NCBI RefSeq assembly: GCF_910592395.1
Contig: NC_088319.1
Location: 9,364,001 to 9,428,000 of the forward strand
Length of the DNA: 64,000 bases
Direction: 5' to 3'
DNA from: Lineus longissimus
Lineage: Eukaryota > Nemertea > Pilidiophora > Heteronemertea > Lineidae
In this document: positions 53,789 to 64,000 of the stretch, in pieces
How positions within the stretch are numbered: the first letter of the stretch is position 1
Layout: each line of letters opens with the position of its first letter
Notes under the pieces: generated by a model
Database searches by the model: none
Told to the model about the DNA's origin: nothing
What the model saw: the letters and a program-made list of their open reading frames with translations, nothing else
Translations under genes and position numbers: made by a program

Positions 53789-54206
53789 GTCTTTATAATA
53801 ATTAAAACGGTTCTTTTCAGAGCCAATCAAAATAGTAAAATGAGATAATTCTGTGCAATTAGTTTGCTTCGATGTAAAAAGAAGGGGCGAATGTCTCCCT
53901 TGAAATAGCCCGTTGCTAGCCAAAGAAAACGATGCTGGGCCTGTTGGTGACGTCATCACAGACGGACCAATGACGTCACTAAGTGAATATCATCCCAGTT
54001 GACCGCAAGTCCGAACAAACTTTTAATACTCGCCAAGGCAAATCATTCTTCAGTGTGCGACTAAATTCTCTATTGGGCGGTGATGACGGTGGTGGTGGGG
54101 AGGGGGGCAGCTTATCAGTTTATAACTTTGAGGTATGAGGTTGGTTGGATTGGAGTCACTTTGGCATTAACTACCCTGCGATGGCAGGGCTGCAAAAATG
54201 TCTATA

Positions 54207-54918
54207 GGTCTCGTTAGGGAGTTTTTCCCAAATGTACGCGATGATGACGTGCCCCATTAACAGGACGTAACATCTATTTTAAAATGAGTTTTCAAAGTGA
54301 ATGCATGAGGACAACCCATTTGTGTCGTATATCACTGGAAACGCCCGATTCCCCTGATTCTGCAGGATGTTAAATCGGGCATTTTATTTCCTTAAATAAA
54401 TCATTAGCGTCGCATTTGCTCCTAGCTCTGTTCACCATCCCAAATGGCAATATTGCCAATTGGGCCGGACAATCACGAAAAACCCCAAATATTATACATT
54501 TCTTCCTGAATAATTCTTACAGAGACCATTCTCCCATGAAAGACAGTTGCTTACGCTATACAAAAATCAAAAAAAAAATCGAGGGTCAACCATTGAACTT
54601 TTGAGATATGTTGAATTTTGCACAAATCAGCGAAAAGCGCACCAACTGGCACTGGACGACATTTCAACACGGGGCCGACGCACATCCCAAGTTCAGTGTA
54701 CACATACGTCGGCAACAACAGTATAAATGCGTAGTTTCTTGTTAGTCGCCTATTGAGTAGCGCTCTAGGTTTCAGAAACTCAAAAAAAACATGTCTTTGC
54801 CAAAACAACTGCTGAATCAACTCTGACATACTGTAAGGACCGAGAAATCAGTGATTTTAGGAACTACGGTTAGGGGTTGACCGCACATGAATAACAAAAA
54901 AAACTCCCTAATGAGACC
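54207..54918. mobile_element. MITE-2, unit copy 10
   Basis: 712 bp, ATA flanks; CAACTCTGACATAC for CAACGCTGACATAC near the right end. Confidence 0.8.
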
Positions 54919-55347
54919 ATAGACTCATTAGAGTGTTCCTCTCTACGGAAATCTTTAGTAAAAGGCGAAAGATTTATGCGTGGAATCGAAGAGAAACCAG
55001 AGTGATCGTGTCCAGCCCGAGTTGGCTAGAGCTTGCCAAGTTGTTCATTATGTGTTTGATTTTGGAAAATGGGATGCCGAGTAGTTCCTGTGTCTGTAGA
55101 CAAAAGAAATGTATTGCAAGCTATTCGTAATGATCTGATGAACATATCATTCAGCTCGTCGTCAGTTGTCGCCTCATCCATGTAGGCCATGTCAATTGCG
55201 GATCATCGAGAAAAAGTCAGGGAAATACAAAAAATGACCACGCTTACGTTATCTAGCTTTGACCTTTGACCTTTGGTCATTTCCAGCCGTCCTAATCGTG
55301 CAGTGATATTGGAAGAATTATGAGAAAAAAATAACGAAAAAACTGAA

Positions 55348-55465
55348 GTCTACAACACGTGGTATTCAGAGGCGGTCACCCATCAACGTACTAACCACGC
55401 TCGACGTTGCTTGGCTTCGGTGATCGGACGAGAACCGGTGTTTTCAACATGATATGGTCGTAGAC
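55348..55465 (-). rRNA. 5S rRNA, copy 10
   Basis: Standard sequence. Confidence 0.92.
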
Positions 55466-55616
55466 ATCAGAGGCCGACTTTTTGGGCTAGTTATAACAGT
55501 AGGCCAGCGACATAATTACAAACTGCATACATTTAATTTCTGTTGACATGTTATATTGTGACAGGTTGGTCTCTTTGGAAATATTTTGTGGTTCTGAAAA
55601 GAACCGTTTGGTGTAA

Positions 55617-55922
55617 CTAGCAATCACTGTCGTACTTATCGTCTTGAAGTTGAATCTCGTCGCCGAACAGCTCGCATCTCAACTCTGTCATCTTGTTTGC
55701 AGTGAGTTCGGCAAATTTGTAATAGGCGGCCCTGACACCCTCAAGGGTTACAAGCTGGAGTCGCCTGTTGTAGCGCATCGAGCGGTGACCCTCCTCGTTA
55801 GCGTGGTTATACCGGAGTGTTATGTCTTGAAGCTTTCTGTCTATCATCACGATCTGGTCGCATGCCTTATAAAACTTTTCTTCAAGTTGGTGGAGTTGCG
55901 CTGACTTGGTTGAGTTTTCCAT
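55617..55922 (-). CDS. acidic helical protein, copy J
   Basis: 101 aa with L91Q and E96K in the acidic tail. Stem-loop at 55590-55605. Confidence 0.78.
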   Translation of the reverse strand: MENSTKSAQLHQLEEKFYKACDQIVMIDRKLQDITLRYNHANEEGHRSMRYNRRLQLVTLEGVRAAYYKFAELTANKMTELRCELFGDEIQLQDDKYDSDC

Positions 55923-56316
55923 GTTTTCTTTGGTGTCGGTTTGATATGTTCCGATGTTCACAGGTTGAATAGTGAACTGGGACGGGTTATCTCGTCCAAT
56001 TTATACTTGTGCGGTCGCGTGTCACCCGGCAGCGTAATTGCCATGTCAACTCGAGTTGACATTACTCATTCAGCCGAAATTGATTGATACTTTTCACCGG
56101 CCAAGCAATGATATCGCCTTGATTGTAATCAAATAATTGTATAGGCCTGGGCTCAATGTATCTGAGGAGTGAGTTAAAATCACCAATATGGCAATTAATA
56201 GGCCTAATTGGCACTTTTTCTCACCGAGTGATTGTGAGTAGAGTATAAAATCCAAATCAACTCACTATTTCACCATTAATTCATCGACCATCGGGTCAAC
56301 TTGAAAATTACCAACC

Positions 56317-56601
56317 ATGAAAACCACAATTGACCAGAGATTGCGAGCGGTTGAGAGAAAGTTTAAAACATCGGTGCGACAAGTCGGCGTCCTCGATAGA
56401 CAGATTGACAGACTCCAAGCCCGATACAAGAGAGCCTACAATAGCAAGACCAATGCCGTGTTCAACAGCTTTCGTCTTCAACTTTCAACTGTAGAAGGTG
56501 TGCGTCAAGTGTTTTACCTCTATGCATGCGAAAGAGCCGCCGAGAAGAGTCGACTACAAAAAGAAATGCAAGAGGAGCTTATGAGCAAAAGAGTAGAATG
56601 A
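56317..56601 (+). CDS. basic helical protein, copy 11
   Basis: Standard protein; stem-loop at 56622-56637. Confidence 0.8.
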   Translation: MKTTIDQRLRAVERKFKTSVRQVGVLDRQIDRLQARYKRAYNSKTNAVFNSFRLQLSTVEGVRQVFYLYACERAAEKSRLQKEMQEELMSKRVE

Positions 56602-57019
56602 GTCTTTATAATAATTAAAACGGTTCTTTTCAGAACCAATCAAAATAGTAAAATGAGATAATTCTGTGCAATTAGTTTGCTTCGATGTAAAAAGAAGGGG
56701 CGAATGTCTCCCTTGAAATAGCCCGTTGCTAGCCAAAGAAAACGATGCTGGGCCTGTTGGTGACGTCATCACAGACGGACCAATGACGTCACTAAGTGAA
56801 TATCATCCCAGTTGACCGCAAGTCCGAACAAACTTTTAATACTCGCCAAGGCAAATCATTCTTCAGTGTGCGACTAAATTCTCTATTGGGCGGTGATGAC
56901 GGTGGTGGTGGGGAGGGGGGCAGCTTATCAGTTTATAACTTTGAGGTATGAGGTTGGTTGGATTGGAGTCACTTTGGCATTAACTACCCTGCGATGGCAG
57001 GGCTGCAAAAATGTCTATA

Positions 57020-57729
57020 GGTCTCGTTAGGGAGTTTTTCCCAAATGTACGCGATGATGAAGTGCCCCATTAACAGGACGTTACATCTATTTTAAAATGA
57101 GTTTTCAAAGTGAATGCATGAGGACAACCCATTTGTGTCGTATATCACTGGAAACGCCCGATTCCCCTGATTCTGCAGGATGTTAAATCGGGCATTTTAT
57201 TTCTTTAAATAAATCATTAGCGTCGCATTTGCTCCTAGCTCTGTTCACCATCCCAAATGGCAATATTGCCAATTGGGCCGGACAATCACGAAAAACCCCA
57301 AATATTATACATTTCTTCCTGAATAATTCTTACAGAGACCATTCTCCCATGAAAGACAGTTGCTTACGCTATACAAAAATCAAAAAAAATCGAGGGTCAA
57401 CCATTGAACTTTTGAGATATGTTGAATTTTGCACAAATCAGCGAAAAGCGCACCAACTGGCACTGGACGACATTTCAACACGGGGCCGACGCACATCCCA
57501 AGTTCAGTGTACACATACGTCGGCAACAACAGTATAAATGCGTAGTTTCTTGTTAGTCGCCTATTGAGTAGCGCTCTAGGTTTCAGAAACTCAAAAAAAA
57601 CATGTCTTTGCCAAAACAACTGCTGAATCAACGCTGACATACTGTAAGGACCGAGAAATCAGTGATTTTAGGAACTACGGTTAGGGGTTGACCGCACATG
57701 AATAACAAAAAAAACTCCCTAATGAGACC
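57020..57729. mobile_element. MITE-2, unit copy 11
   Basis: 710 bp, ATA flanks; first copy with GATGAAGTGCC and GACGTTACATC in the left part, shared with the two copies to its right. Confidence 0.8.
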
Positions 57730-58158
57730 ATAGACTCATTAGAGTGTTCCTCTCTACGGAAATCTTTAGTAAAAGGCGAAAGATTTATGCGTGGAATCGA
57801 AGAGAAACCAGAGTGATCGTGTCCAGCCCGAGTTGGCTAGAGCTTGCCAAGTTGTTCATTATGTGTTTGATTTTGGAAAATGGGATGCCGAGTAGTTCCT
57901 GTGTCTGTAGACAAAAGAAATGTATTGCAAGCTATTCGTAATGATCTGATGAACATATCATTCAGCTCGTCGTCAGTTGTCGCCTCATCCATGTAGGCCA
58001 TGTCAATTGCGGATCATCGAGAAAAAGTCAGGGAAATACAAAAAATGACCACGCTTACGTTATCTAGCTTTGACCTTTGACCTTTGGTCATTTCCAGCCG
58101 TCCTAATCGTGCAGTGATATTGGAAGAATTATGAGAAAAAAATAACGAAAAAACTGAA

Positions 58159-58276
58159 GTCTACAACACGTGGTATTCAGAGGCGGTCACCCATCAACGT
58201 ACTAACCACGCTCGACGTTGCTTGGCTTCGGTGATCGGACGAGAACCGGTGTTTTCAACATGATATGGTCGTAGAC
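58159..58276 (-). rRNA. 5S rRNA, copy 11
   Basis: Standard sequence. Confidence 0.92.
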
Positions 58277-58427
58277 ATCAGAGGCCGACTTTTTGGGCTA
58301 GTTATAACAGTAGGCCAGCGACACGATTACAAACTGCATACATTTAATTTCTGTTGACATGTTATATTGTGACAGGTTGGTCTCTTTGGAAATATTTTGT
58401 GGTTCTGAAAAGAACCGTTTGGTGTAA

Positions 58428-58733
58428 CTAGCAATCACTGTCGTACTTATCGTCTTGAAGTAGAATCTCGTCGCCGAACAGCTCGCATCTCAACTCTGTC
58501 ATCTTGTTTGCAGTGAGTTCGGCAAATTTGTAATAGGCGGCCCTGACACCCTCAAGGGTTACAAGCTGGAGTCGCCTGTTGTAGCGCATCGAGCGGTGAC
58601 CCTCCTCGTTAGCGTGGTTATACCGGAGTGTTATGTCTTGAAGCTTTCTGTCTATCATCACGATCTGGTCGCATGCCTTATAAAACTTTTCTTCAAGTTG
58701 GTGGAGTTGCGCTGACTTGGTTGAGTTTTCCAT
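58428..58733 (-). CDS. acidic helical protein, copy K
   Basis: 101 aa, E96K only. Stem-loop at 58401-58416. Confidence 0.78.
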   Translation of the reverse strand: MENSTKSAQLHQLEEKFYKACDQIVMIDRKLQDITLRYNHANEEGHRSMRYNRRLQLVTLEGVRAAYYKFAELTANKMTELRCELFGDEILLQDDKYDSDC

Positions 58734-59127
58734 GTTTTCTTTGGTGTCGGTTTGATATGTTCCGATGTTCACAGGTTGAATAGTGAACTGGGACGGGTTA
58801 TCTCGTCCAATTTATACTTGTGCGGTCGCGTGTCACCCGGCAGCGTAATTGCCATGTCAACTCGAGTTGACATTACTCATTCAGCCGAAATTGATTGATA
58901 CTTTTCACCGGCCAAGCAATGATATCGCCTTGATTGTAATCAAATAATTGTATAGGCCTGGGCTCAATGTATCTGAGGAGTGAGTTAAAATCACCAATAT
59001 GGCAATTAATAGGCCTAATTGGCACTTTTTCTCACCGAGTGATTGTGAGTAGAGTATAAAATCCAAATCAACTCACTATTTCACCATTAATTCATCGACC
59101 ATCGGGTCAACTTGAAAATTACCAACC

Positions 59128-59412
59128 ATGAAAACCACAATTGACCAGAGATTGCGAGCGGTTGAGAGAAAGTTTAAAACATCGGTGCGACAAGTCGGCG
59201 TCCTCGATAGACAGATTGACAGACTCCAAGCCCGATACAAGAGAGCCTACAATAGCAAGACCAATGCCGTGTTCAACAGCTTTCGTCTTCAACTTTCAAC
59301 TGTAGAAGGTGTGCGTCAAGTGTTTTACCTCTATGCATGCGAAAGAGCCGCCGAGAAGAGTCGACTACAAAAAGAAATGCAAGAGGAGCTTATGAGCAAA
59401 AGAGTAGAATGA
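59128..59412 (+). CDS. basic helical protein, copy 12
   Basis: Standard protein. Stem-loop at 59433-59448 carries the same CAGAGCC variant as copy 10. Confidence 0.8.
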   Translation: MKTTIDQRLRAVERKFKTSVRQVGVLDRQIDRLQARYKRAYNSKTNAVFNSFRLQLSTVEGVRQVFYLYACERAAEKSRLQKEMQEELMSKRVE

Positions 59413-59830
59413 GTCTTTATAATAATTAAAACGGTTCTTTTCAGAGCCAATCAAAATAGTAAAATGAGATAATTCTGTGCAATTAGTTTGCTTCGATGTA
59501 AAAAGAAGGGGCGAATGTCTCCCTTGAAATAGCCCGTTGCTAGCCAAAGAAAACGATGCTGGGCCTGTTGGTGACGTCATCACAGACGGACCAATGACGT
59601 CACTAAGTGAATATCATCCCAGTTGACCGCAAGTCCGAACAAACTTTTAATACTCGCCAAGGCAAATCATTCTTCAGTGTGCGACTAAATTCTCTATTGG
59701 GCGGTGATGACGGTGGTGGTGGGGAGGGGGGCAGCTTATCAGTTTATAACTTTGAGGTATGAGGTTGGTTGGATTGGAGTCACTTTGGCATTAACTACCC
59801 TGCGATGGCAGGGCTGCAAAAATGTCTATA

Positions 59831-60540
59831 GGTCTCGTTAGGGAGTTTTTCCCAAATGTACGCGATGATGAAGTGCCCCATTAACAGGACGTTACATCTA
59901 TTTTAAAATGAGTTTTCAAAGTGAATGCATGAGGACAACCCATTTGTGTCGTATATCACTGGAAACGCCCGATTCCCCTGATTCTGCAGGATGTTAAATC
60001 GGGCATTTTATTTCTTTAAATAAATCATTAGCGTCGCATTTGCTCCTAGCTCTGTTCATCATCCCAAATGGCAATATTGCCAATTGGGCCGAACAATCAC
60101 GAAAAACCCCAAATATTATACATTTCTTCCTGAATAATTCTTACAGAGACCATTCTCCCATGAAAGACAGTTGATTACGCTATACAAAAATCAAAAAAAA
60201 ATCGAGGGTCAACCATTGAACTTCTGAGATATGTTGAATTTTGCACAAATCAGCGAAAAACGCACCAACTGGCACTGGACGGCATTTCAACACGGGGCCG
60301 ACGCACATCCCAAGTTCAGTGTACACATACGTCGGCAACAACAGTATAAATGCGTAGTTTCTTGTTAGTCGTCTTTTGAGTAGCGCTCTAGGTTTCAGAA
60401 ACTCAAAAAAACATGTCTTTGCCAAAACAACTGCTGAATCAACGCTGACATACTGTAAGGACCGAGAAATCAGTGATTTTAGGAACTACGGTTAGGGGTT
60501 GACCGCACATGAATAACAAAAAAAACTCCCTAATGAGACC
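59831..60540. mobile_element. MITE-2, unit copy 12
   Basis: 710 bp, ATA flanks; CAGTTGATTACGC and TCGTCTTTTGAGTAG mark it and the next copy. Confidence 0.8.
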
Positions 60541-60969
60541 ATAGACTCATTAGAGTGTTCCTCTCTACGGAAATCTTTAGTAAAAGGCGAAAGATTTATG
60601 CGTGGAATCGAAGAGAAACCAGAGTGATCGTGTCCAGCCCGAGTTGGCTAGAGCTTGCCAAGTTGTTCATTATGTGTTTGATTTTGGAAAATGGGATGCC
60701 GAGTAGTTCCTGTGTCTGTAGACAAAAGAAATGTATTGCAAGCTATTCGTAATGATCTGATGAACATATCATTCAGCTCGTCGTCAGTTGTCGCCTCATC
60801 CATGTAGGCCATGTCAATTGCGGATCATCGAGAAAAAGTCAGGGAAATACAAAAAATGACCACGCTTACGTTATCTAGCTTTGACCTTTGACCTTTGGTC
60901 ATTTCCAGCCGTCCTAATCGTGCAGTGATATTGGAAGAATTATGAGAAAAAAATAACGAAAAAACTGAA

Positions 60970-61087
60970 GTCTACAACACGTGGTATTCAGAGGCTGTCA
61001 CCCATCAACGTACTAACCACGCTCGACGTTGCTTGGCTTCGGTGATCGGACGAGAACCGGTGTTTTCAACATGATATGGTCGTAGAC
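60970..61087 (-). rRNA. 5S rRNA, copy 12
   Basis: One change (plus: AGAGGCTGTCACC for GGCGGTCACC), in the box C region. Confidence 0.9.
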
Positions 61088-61238
61088 ATCAGAGGCCGAC
61101 TTTTTGGGCTAGTTATAACAGTAGGCCAGCGACATGATTACAAACTGCATACATTTAATTTCTGTTGACATGTTATATTGTGACAGGTTGGTCTCTTTGG
61201 AAATATTTTGTGGTTCTGAAAAGAACCGTTTGGTGTAA

Positions 61239-61544
61239 CTAGCAATCACTGTCGTACTTATCGTCTTGAAGTAGAATCTCGTCGCCGAACAGCTCGCATC
61301 TCAACTCTGTCATCTTGTTTGCAGTGAGTTCGGCAAATTTGTAATAGGCGGCCCTGACACCCTCAAGGGTTACAAGCTGGAGTCGCCTGTTGTAGCGCAT
61401 CGAGCGGTGACCCTCCTCGTTAGCGTGGTTATACCGGAGTGTTATGTCTTGAAGCTTTCTGTCTATCATCACGATCTGGTCGCATGCCTTATAAAACTTT
61501 TCTTCAAGTTGGTGGAGTTGCGCTGACTTGGTTGAGTTTTCCAT
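61239..61544 (-). CDS. acidic helical protein, copy L
   Basis: 101 aa, E96K, identical to copy K. Stem-loop at 61212-61227. Confidence 0.78.
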   Translation of the reverse strand: MENSTKSAQLHQLEEKFYKACDQIVMIDRKLQDITLRYNHANEEGHRSMRYNRRLQLVTLEGVRAAYYKFAELTANKMTELRCELFGDEILLQDDKYDSDC

Positions 61545-61938
61545 GTTTTCTTTGGTGTCGGTTTGATATGTTCCGATGTTCACAGGTTGAATAGTGAACT
61601 GGGACGGGTTATCTCGTCCAATTTATACTTGTGCGGTCGCGTGTCACCCGGCAGCGTAATTGCCATGTCAACTCGAGTTGACATTACTCATTCAGCCGAA
61701 ATTGATTGATACTTTTCACCGGCCAAGCAATGATATCGCCTTGATTGTAATCAAATAATTGTATAGGCCTGGGCTCAATGTATCTGAGGAGTGAGTTAAA
61801 ATCACCAATATGGCAATTAATAGGCCTAATTGGCACTTTTTCTCACCGAGTGATTGTGAGTAGAGTATAAAATCCAAATCAACTCACTATTTCACCATTA
61901 ATTCATCGACCATCGGGTCAACTTGAAAATTACCAACC

Positions 61939-62223
61939 ATGAAAACCACAATTGACCAGAGATTGCGAGCGGTTGAGAGAAAGTTTAAAACATCGGTGCG
62001 ACAAGTCGGCGTCCTCGATAGACAGATTGACAGACTCCAAGCCCGATACAAGAGAGCCTACAATAGCAAGACCAATGCCGTGTTCAACAGCTTTCGTCTT
62101 CAACTTTCAACTGTAGAAGGTGTGCGTCAAGTGTTTTACCTCTATGCATGCGAAAGAGCCGCCGAGAAGAGTCGACTACAAAAAGAAATGCAAGAGGAGC
62201 TTATGAGCAAAAGAGTAGAATGA
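61939..62223 (+). CDS. basic helical protein, copy 13
   Basis: Standard protein; stem-loop at 62244-62259. Confidence 0.8.
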   Translation: MKTTIDQRLRAVERKFKTSVRQVGVLDRQIDRLQARYKRAYNSKTNAVFNSFRLQLSTVEGVRQVFYLYACERAAEKSRLQKEMQEELMSKRVE

Positions 62224-62641
62224 GTCTTTATAATAATTAAAACGGTTCTTTTCAGAACCAATCAAAATAGTAAAATGAGATAATTCTGTGCAATTAGTTT
62301 GCTTCGATGTAAAAAGAAGGGGCGAATGTCTCCCTTGAAATAGCCCGTTGCTAGCCAAAGAAAACGATGCTGGGCCTGTTGGTGACGTCATCACAGACGG
62401 ACCAATGACGTCACTAAGTGAATATCATCCCAGTTGACCGCAAGTCCGAACAAACTTTTAATACTCGCCAAGGCAAATCATTCTTCAGTGTGCGACTAAA
62501 TTCTCTATTGGGCGGTGATGACGGTGGTGGTGGGGAGGGGGGCAGCTTATCAGTTTATAACTTTGAGGTATGATGTTGGTTGGATTGGAGTCACTTTGGC
62601 ATTAACTACCCTGCGATGGCAGGGCTGCAAAAATGTCTATA

Positions 62642-63351
62642 GGTCTCGTTAGGGAGTTTTTCCCAAATGTACGCGATGATGAAGTGCCCCATTAACAGGA
62701 CGTTACATCTATTTTAAAATGAGTTTTCAAAGTGAATGCATGAGGACAACCCATTTGTGTCGTATATCACTGGAAACGCCCGATTCCCCTGATTCTGCAG
62801 GATGTTAAATCGGGCATTTTATTTCTTTAAATAAATCATTAGCGTCGCATTTGCTCCTAGCTCTGTTCATCATCCCAAATGGCAATATTGCCAATTGGGC
62901 CGAACAATCACGAAAAACCCCAAATATTATACATTTCTTCCTGAATAATTCTTACAGAGACCATTCTCCCATGAAAGACAGTTGATTACGCTATACAAAA
63001 ATCAAAAAAAAATCGAGGGTCAACCATTGAACTTCTGAGATATGTTGAATTTTGCACAAATCAGCGAAAAACGCACCAACTGGCACTGGACGGCATTTCA
63101 ACACGGGGCCGACGCACATCCCAAGTTCAGTGTACACATACGTCGGCAACAACAGTATAAATGCGTAGTTTCTTGTTAGTCGTCTTTTGAGTAGCGCTCT
63201 AGGTTTCAGAAACTCAAAAAAACATGTCTTTGCCAAAACAACTGCTGAATCAACGCTGACATACTGTAAGGACCGAGAAATCAGTGATTTTAGGAACTAC
63301 GGTTAGGGGTTGACCGCACATGAATAACAAAAAAAACTCCCTAATGAGACC
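62642..63351. mobile_element. MITE-2, unit copy 13
   Basis: 710 bp, ATA flanks; same markers as the copy at 59831. Confidence 0.8.
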
Positions 63352-63780
63352 ATAGACTCATTAGAGTGTTCCTCTCTACGGAAATCTTTAGTAAAAGGCG
63401 AAAGATTTATGCGTGGAATCGAAGAGAAACCAGAGTGATCGTGTCCAGCCCGAGTTGGCTAGAGCTTGCCAAGTTGTTCATTATGTGTTTGATTTTGGAA
63501 AATGGGATGCCGAGTAGTTCCTGTGTCTGTAGACAAAAGAAATGTATTGCAAGCTATTCGTAATGATCTGATGAACATATCATTCAGCTCGTCGTCAGTT
63601 GTCGCCTCATCCATGTAGGCCATGTCAATTGCGGATCATCGAGAAAAAGTCAGGGAAATACAAAAAATGACCACGCTTACGTTATCTAGCTTTGACCTTT
63701 GACCTTTGGTCATTTCCAGCCGTCCTAATCGTGCAGTGATATTGGAAGAATTATGAGAAAAAAATAACGAAAAAACTGAA

Positions 63781-63898
63781 GTCTACAACACGTGGTATTC
63801 AGAGGCTGTCACCCATCAACGTACTAACCACGCTCGACGTTGCTTGGCTTCGGTGATCGGACGAGAACCGGTGTTTTCAACATGATATGGTCGTAGAC
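63781..63898 (-). rRNA. 5S rRNA, copy 13
   Basis: Same as copy 12. The window ends about 100 bp later, just before the stem-loop of the next acidic-protein gene, so the array continues to the right. Confidence 0.9.
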
Positions 63899-64000
63899 AT
63901 CAGAGGCCGACTTTTTGGGCTAGTTATAACAGTAGGCCAGCGACATGATTACAAACTGCATACATTTAATTTCTGTTGACATGTTATATTGTGACAGGTT

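Larger units (their letters stand above)
2830..64000. repeat. tandem array of 5S rRNA + divergent protein-gene units (about 2.81 kb each)
   Basis: Similarity to the unit starts at about 2830 and continues to the right edge. Unit order, left to right: 5S (minus), acidic-protein gene (minus), bidirectional promoter, basic-protein gene (plus), CRE module, GGTCTC MITE, DR1-containing spacer, next 5S. 5S starts are at 13279, 16721, 19210, 22652, 41293, 44105, 46917, 49724, 52535, 55348, 58159, 60970 and 63781. The last eight intervals are 2807-2813 bp. The 3442-bp intervals (13279-16721 and 19210-22652) contain a 621-bp MITE; the 2489-bp interval has lost about 320 bp; the 18.6-kb interval contains two large insertions. 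Copies are nearly identical, pointing to concerted evolution by unequal exchange. Confidence 0.93.

Overview
The window looks like nuclear DNA of a metazoan, most likely a marine invertebrate; I cannot place it further. The basis is an intron-containing gene with GT/AG splice signals, animal-type retroelements, 5S rRNA genes with pol III signals, and histone-type mRNA 3' ends. There is no operon structure, so prokaryotic start codons (GTG, TTG) are not used here.

Left flank (1-2829): the 5' end of an LTR retrotransposon on the minus strand (gag, leader, primer-binding site, LTR). It sits in an intron of an unrecognised two-exon host gene fragment, also on minus. AT-rich direct repeats follow.

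Main region (about 2830 to beyond the right edge): a tandem array whose basic unit is about 2.81 kb. From left to right each unit holds: (i) a 5S rRNA gene on minus; (ii) a minus-strand gene for an acidic 100-101 aa helical protein; (iii) a short bidirectional promoter with two TATA boxes; (iv) a plus-strand gene for a basic 94 aa protein; (v) a spacer carrying a MITE with GGTCTC ends. The two proteins align without gaps over about 80 residues (about 30% identity) and are divergently transcribed paralogs. Both mRNAs end in the replication-dependent histone stem-loop (GGTTCTTTTCAGAACC), followed by a purine-rich downstream element. Neither protein is a histone. This set - histone-style promoters, 3' ends, divergent pairing and tandem amplification, linked to 5S genes but encoding an acidic/basic coiled-coil-like pair - is the likely undescribed system. 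I count 13 5S genes, 13 basic-protein genes, 10 uninterrupted acidic-protein genes, two split by a MITE and one partial copy.

The array is heavily remodelled. The first unit is split by a 6.8-kb Tx1/L1-like LINE with 12-bp target duplications, itself carrying a hAT-like DNA element and several frame lesions. Two units have a Harbinger-type MITE inside the acidic gene. A 5.93-kb two-unit block is duplicated. A separate 1,496-bp tandem repeat (nine MITE copies, 12.7 kb) interrupts the array at 23995-36726. A 3.1-kb unclassified insertion splits a MITE at 37567-40712. From 41 kb to the right edge the units are regular (2807-2813 bp).
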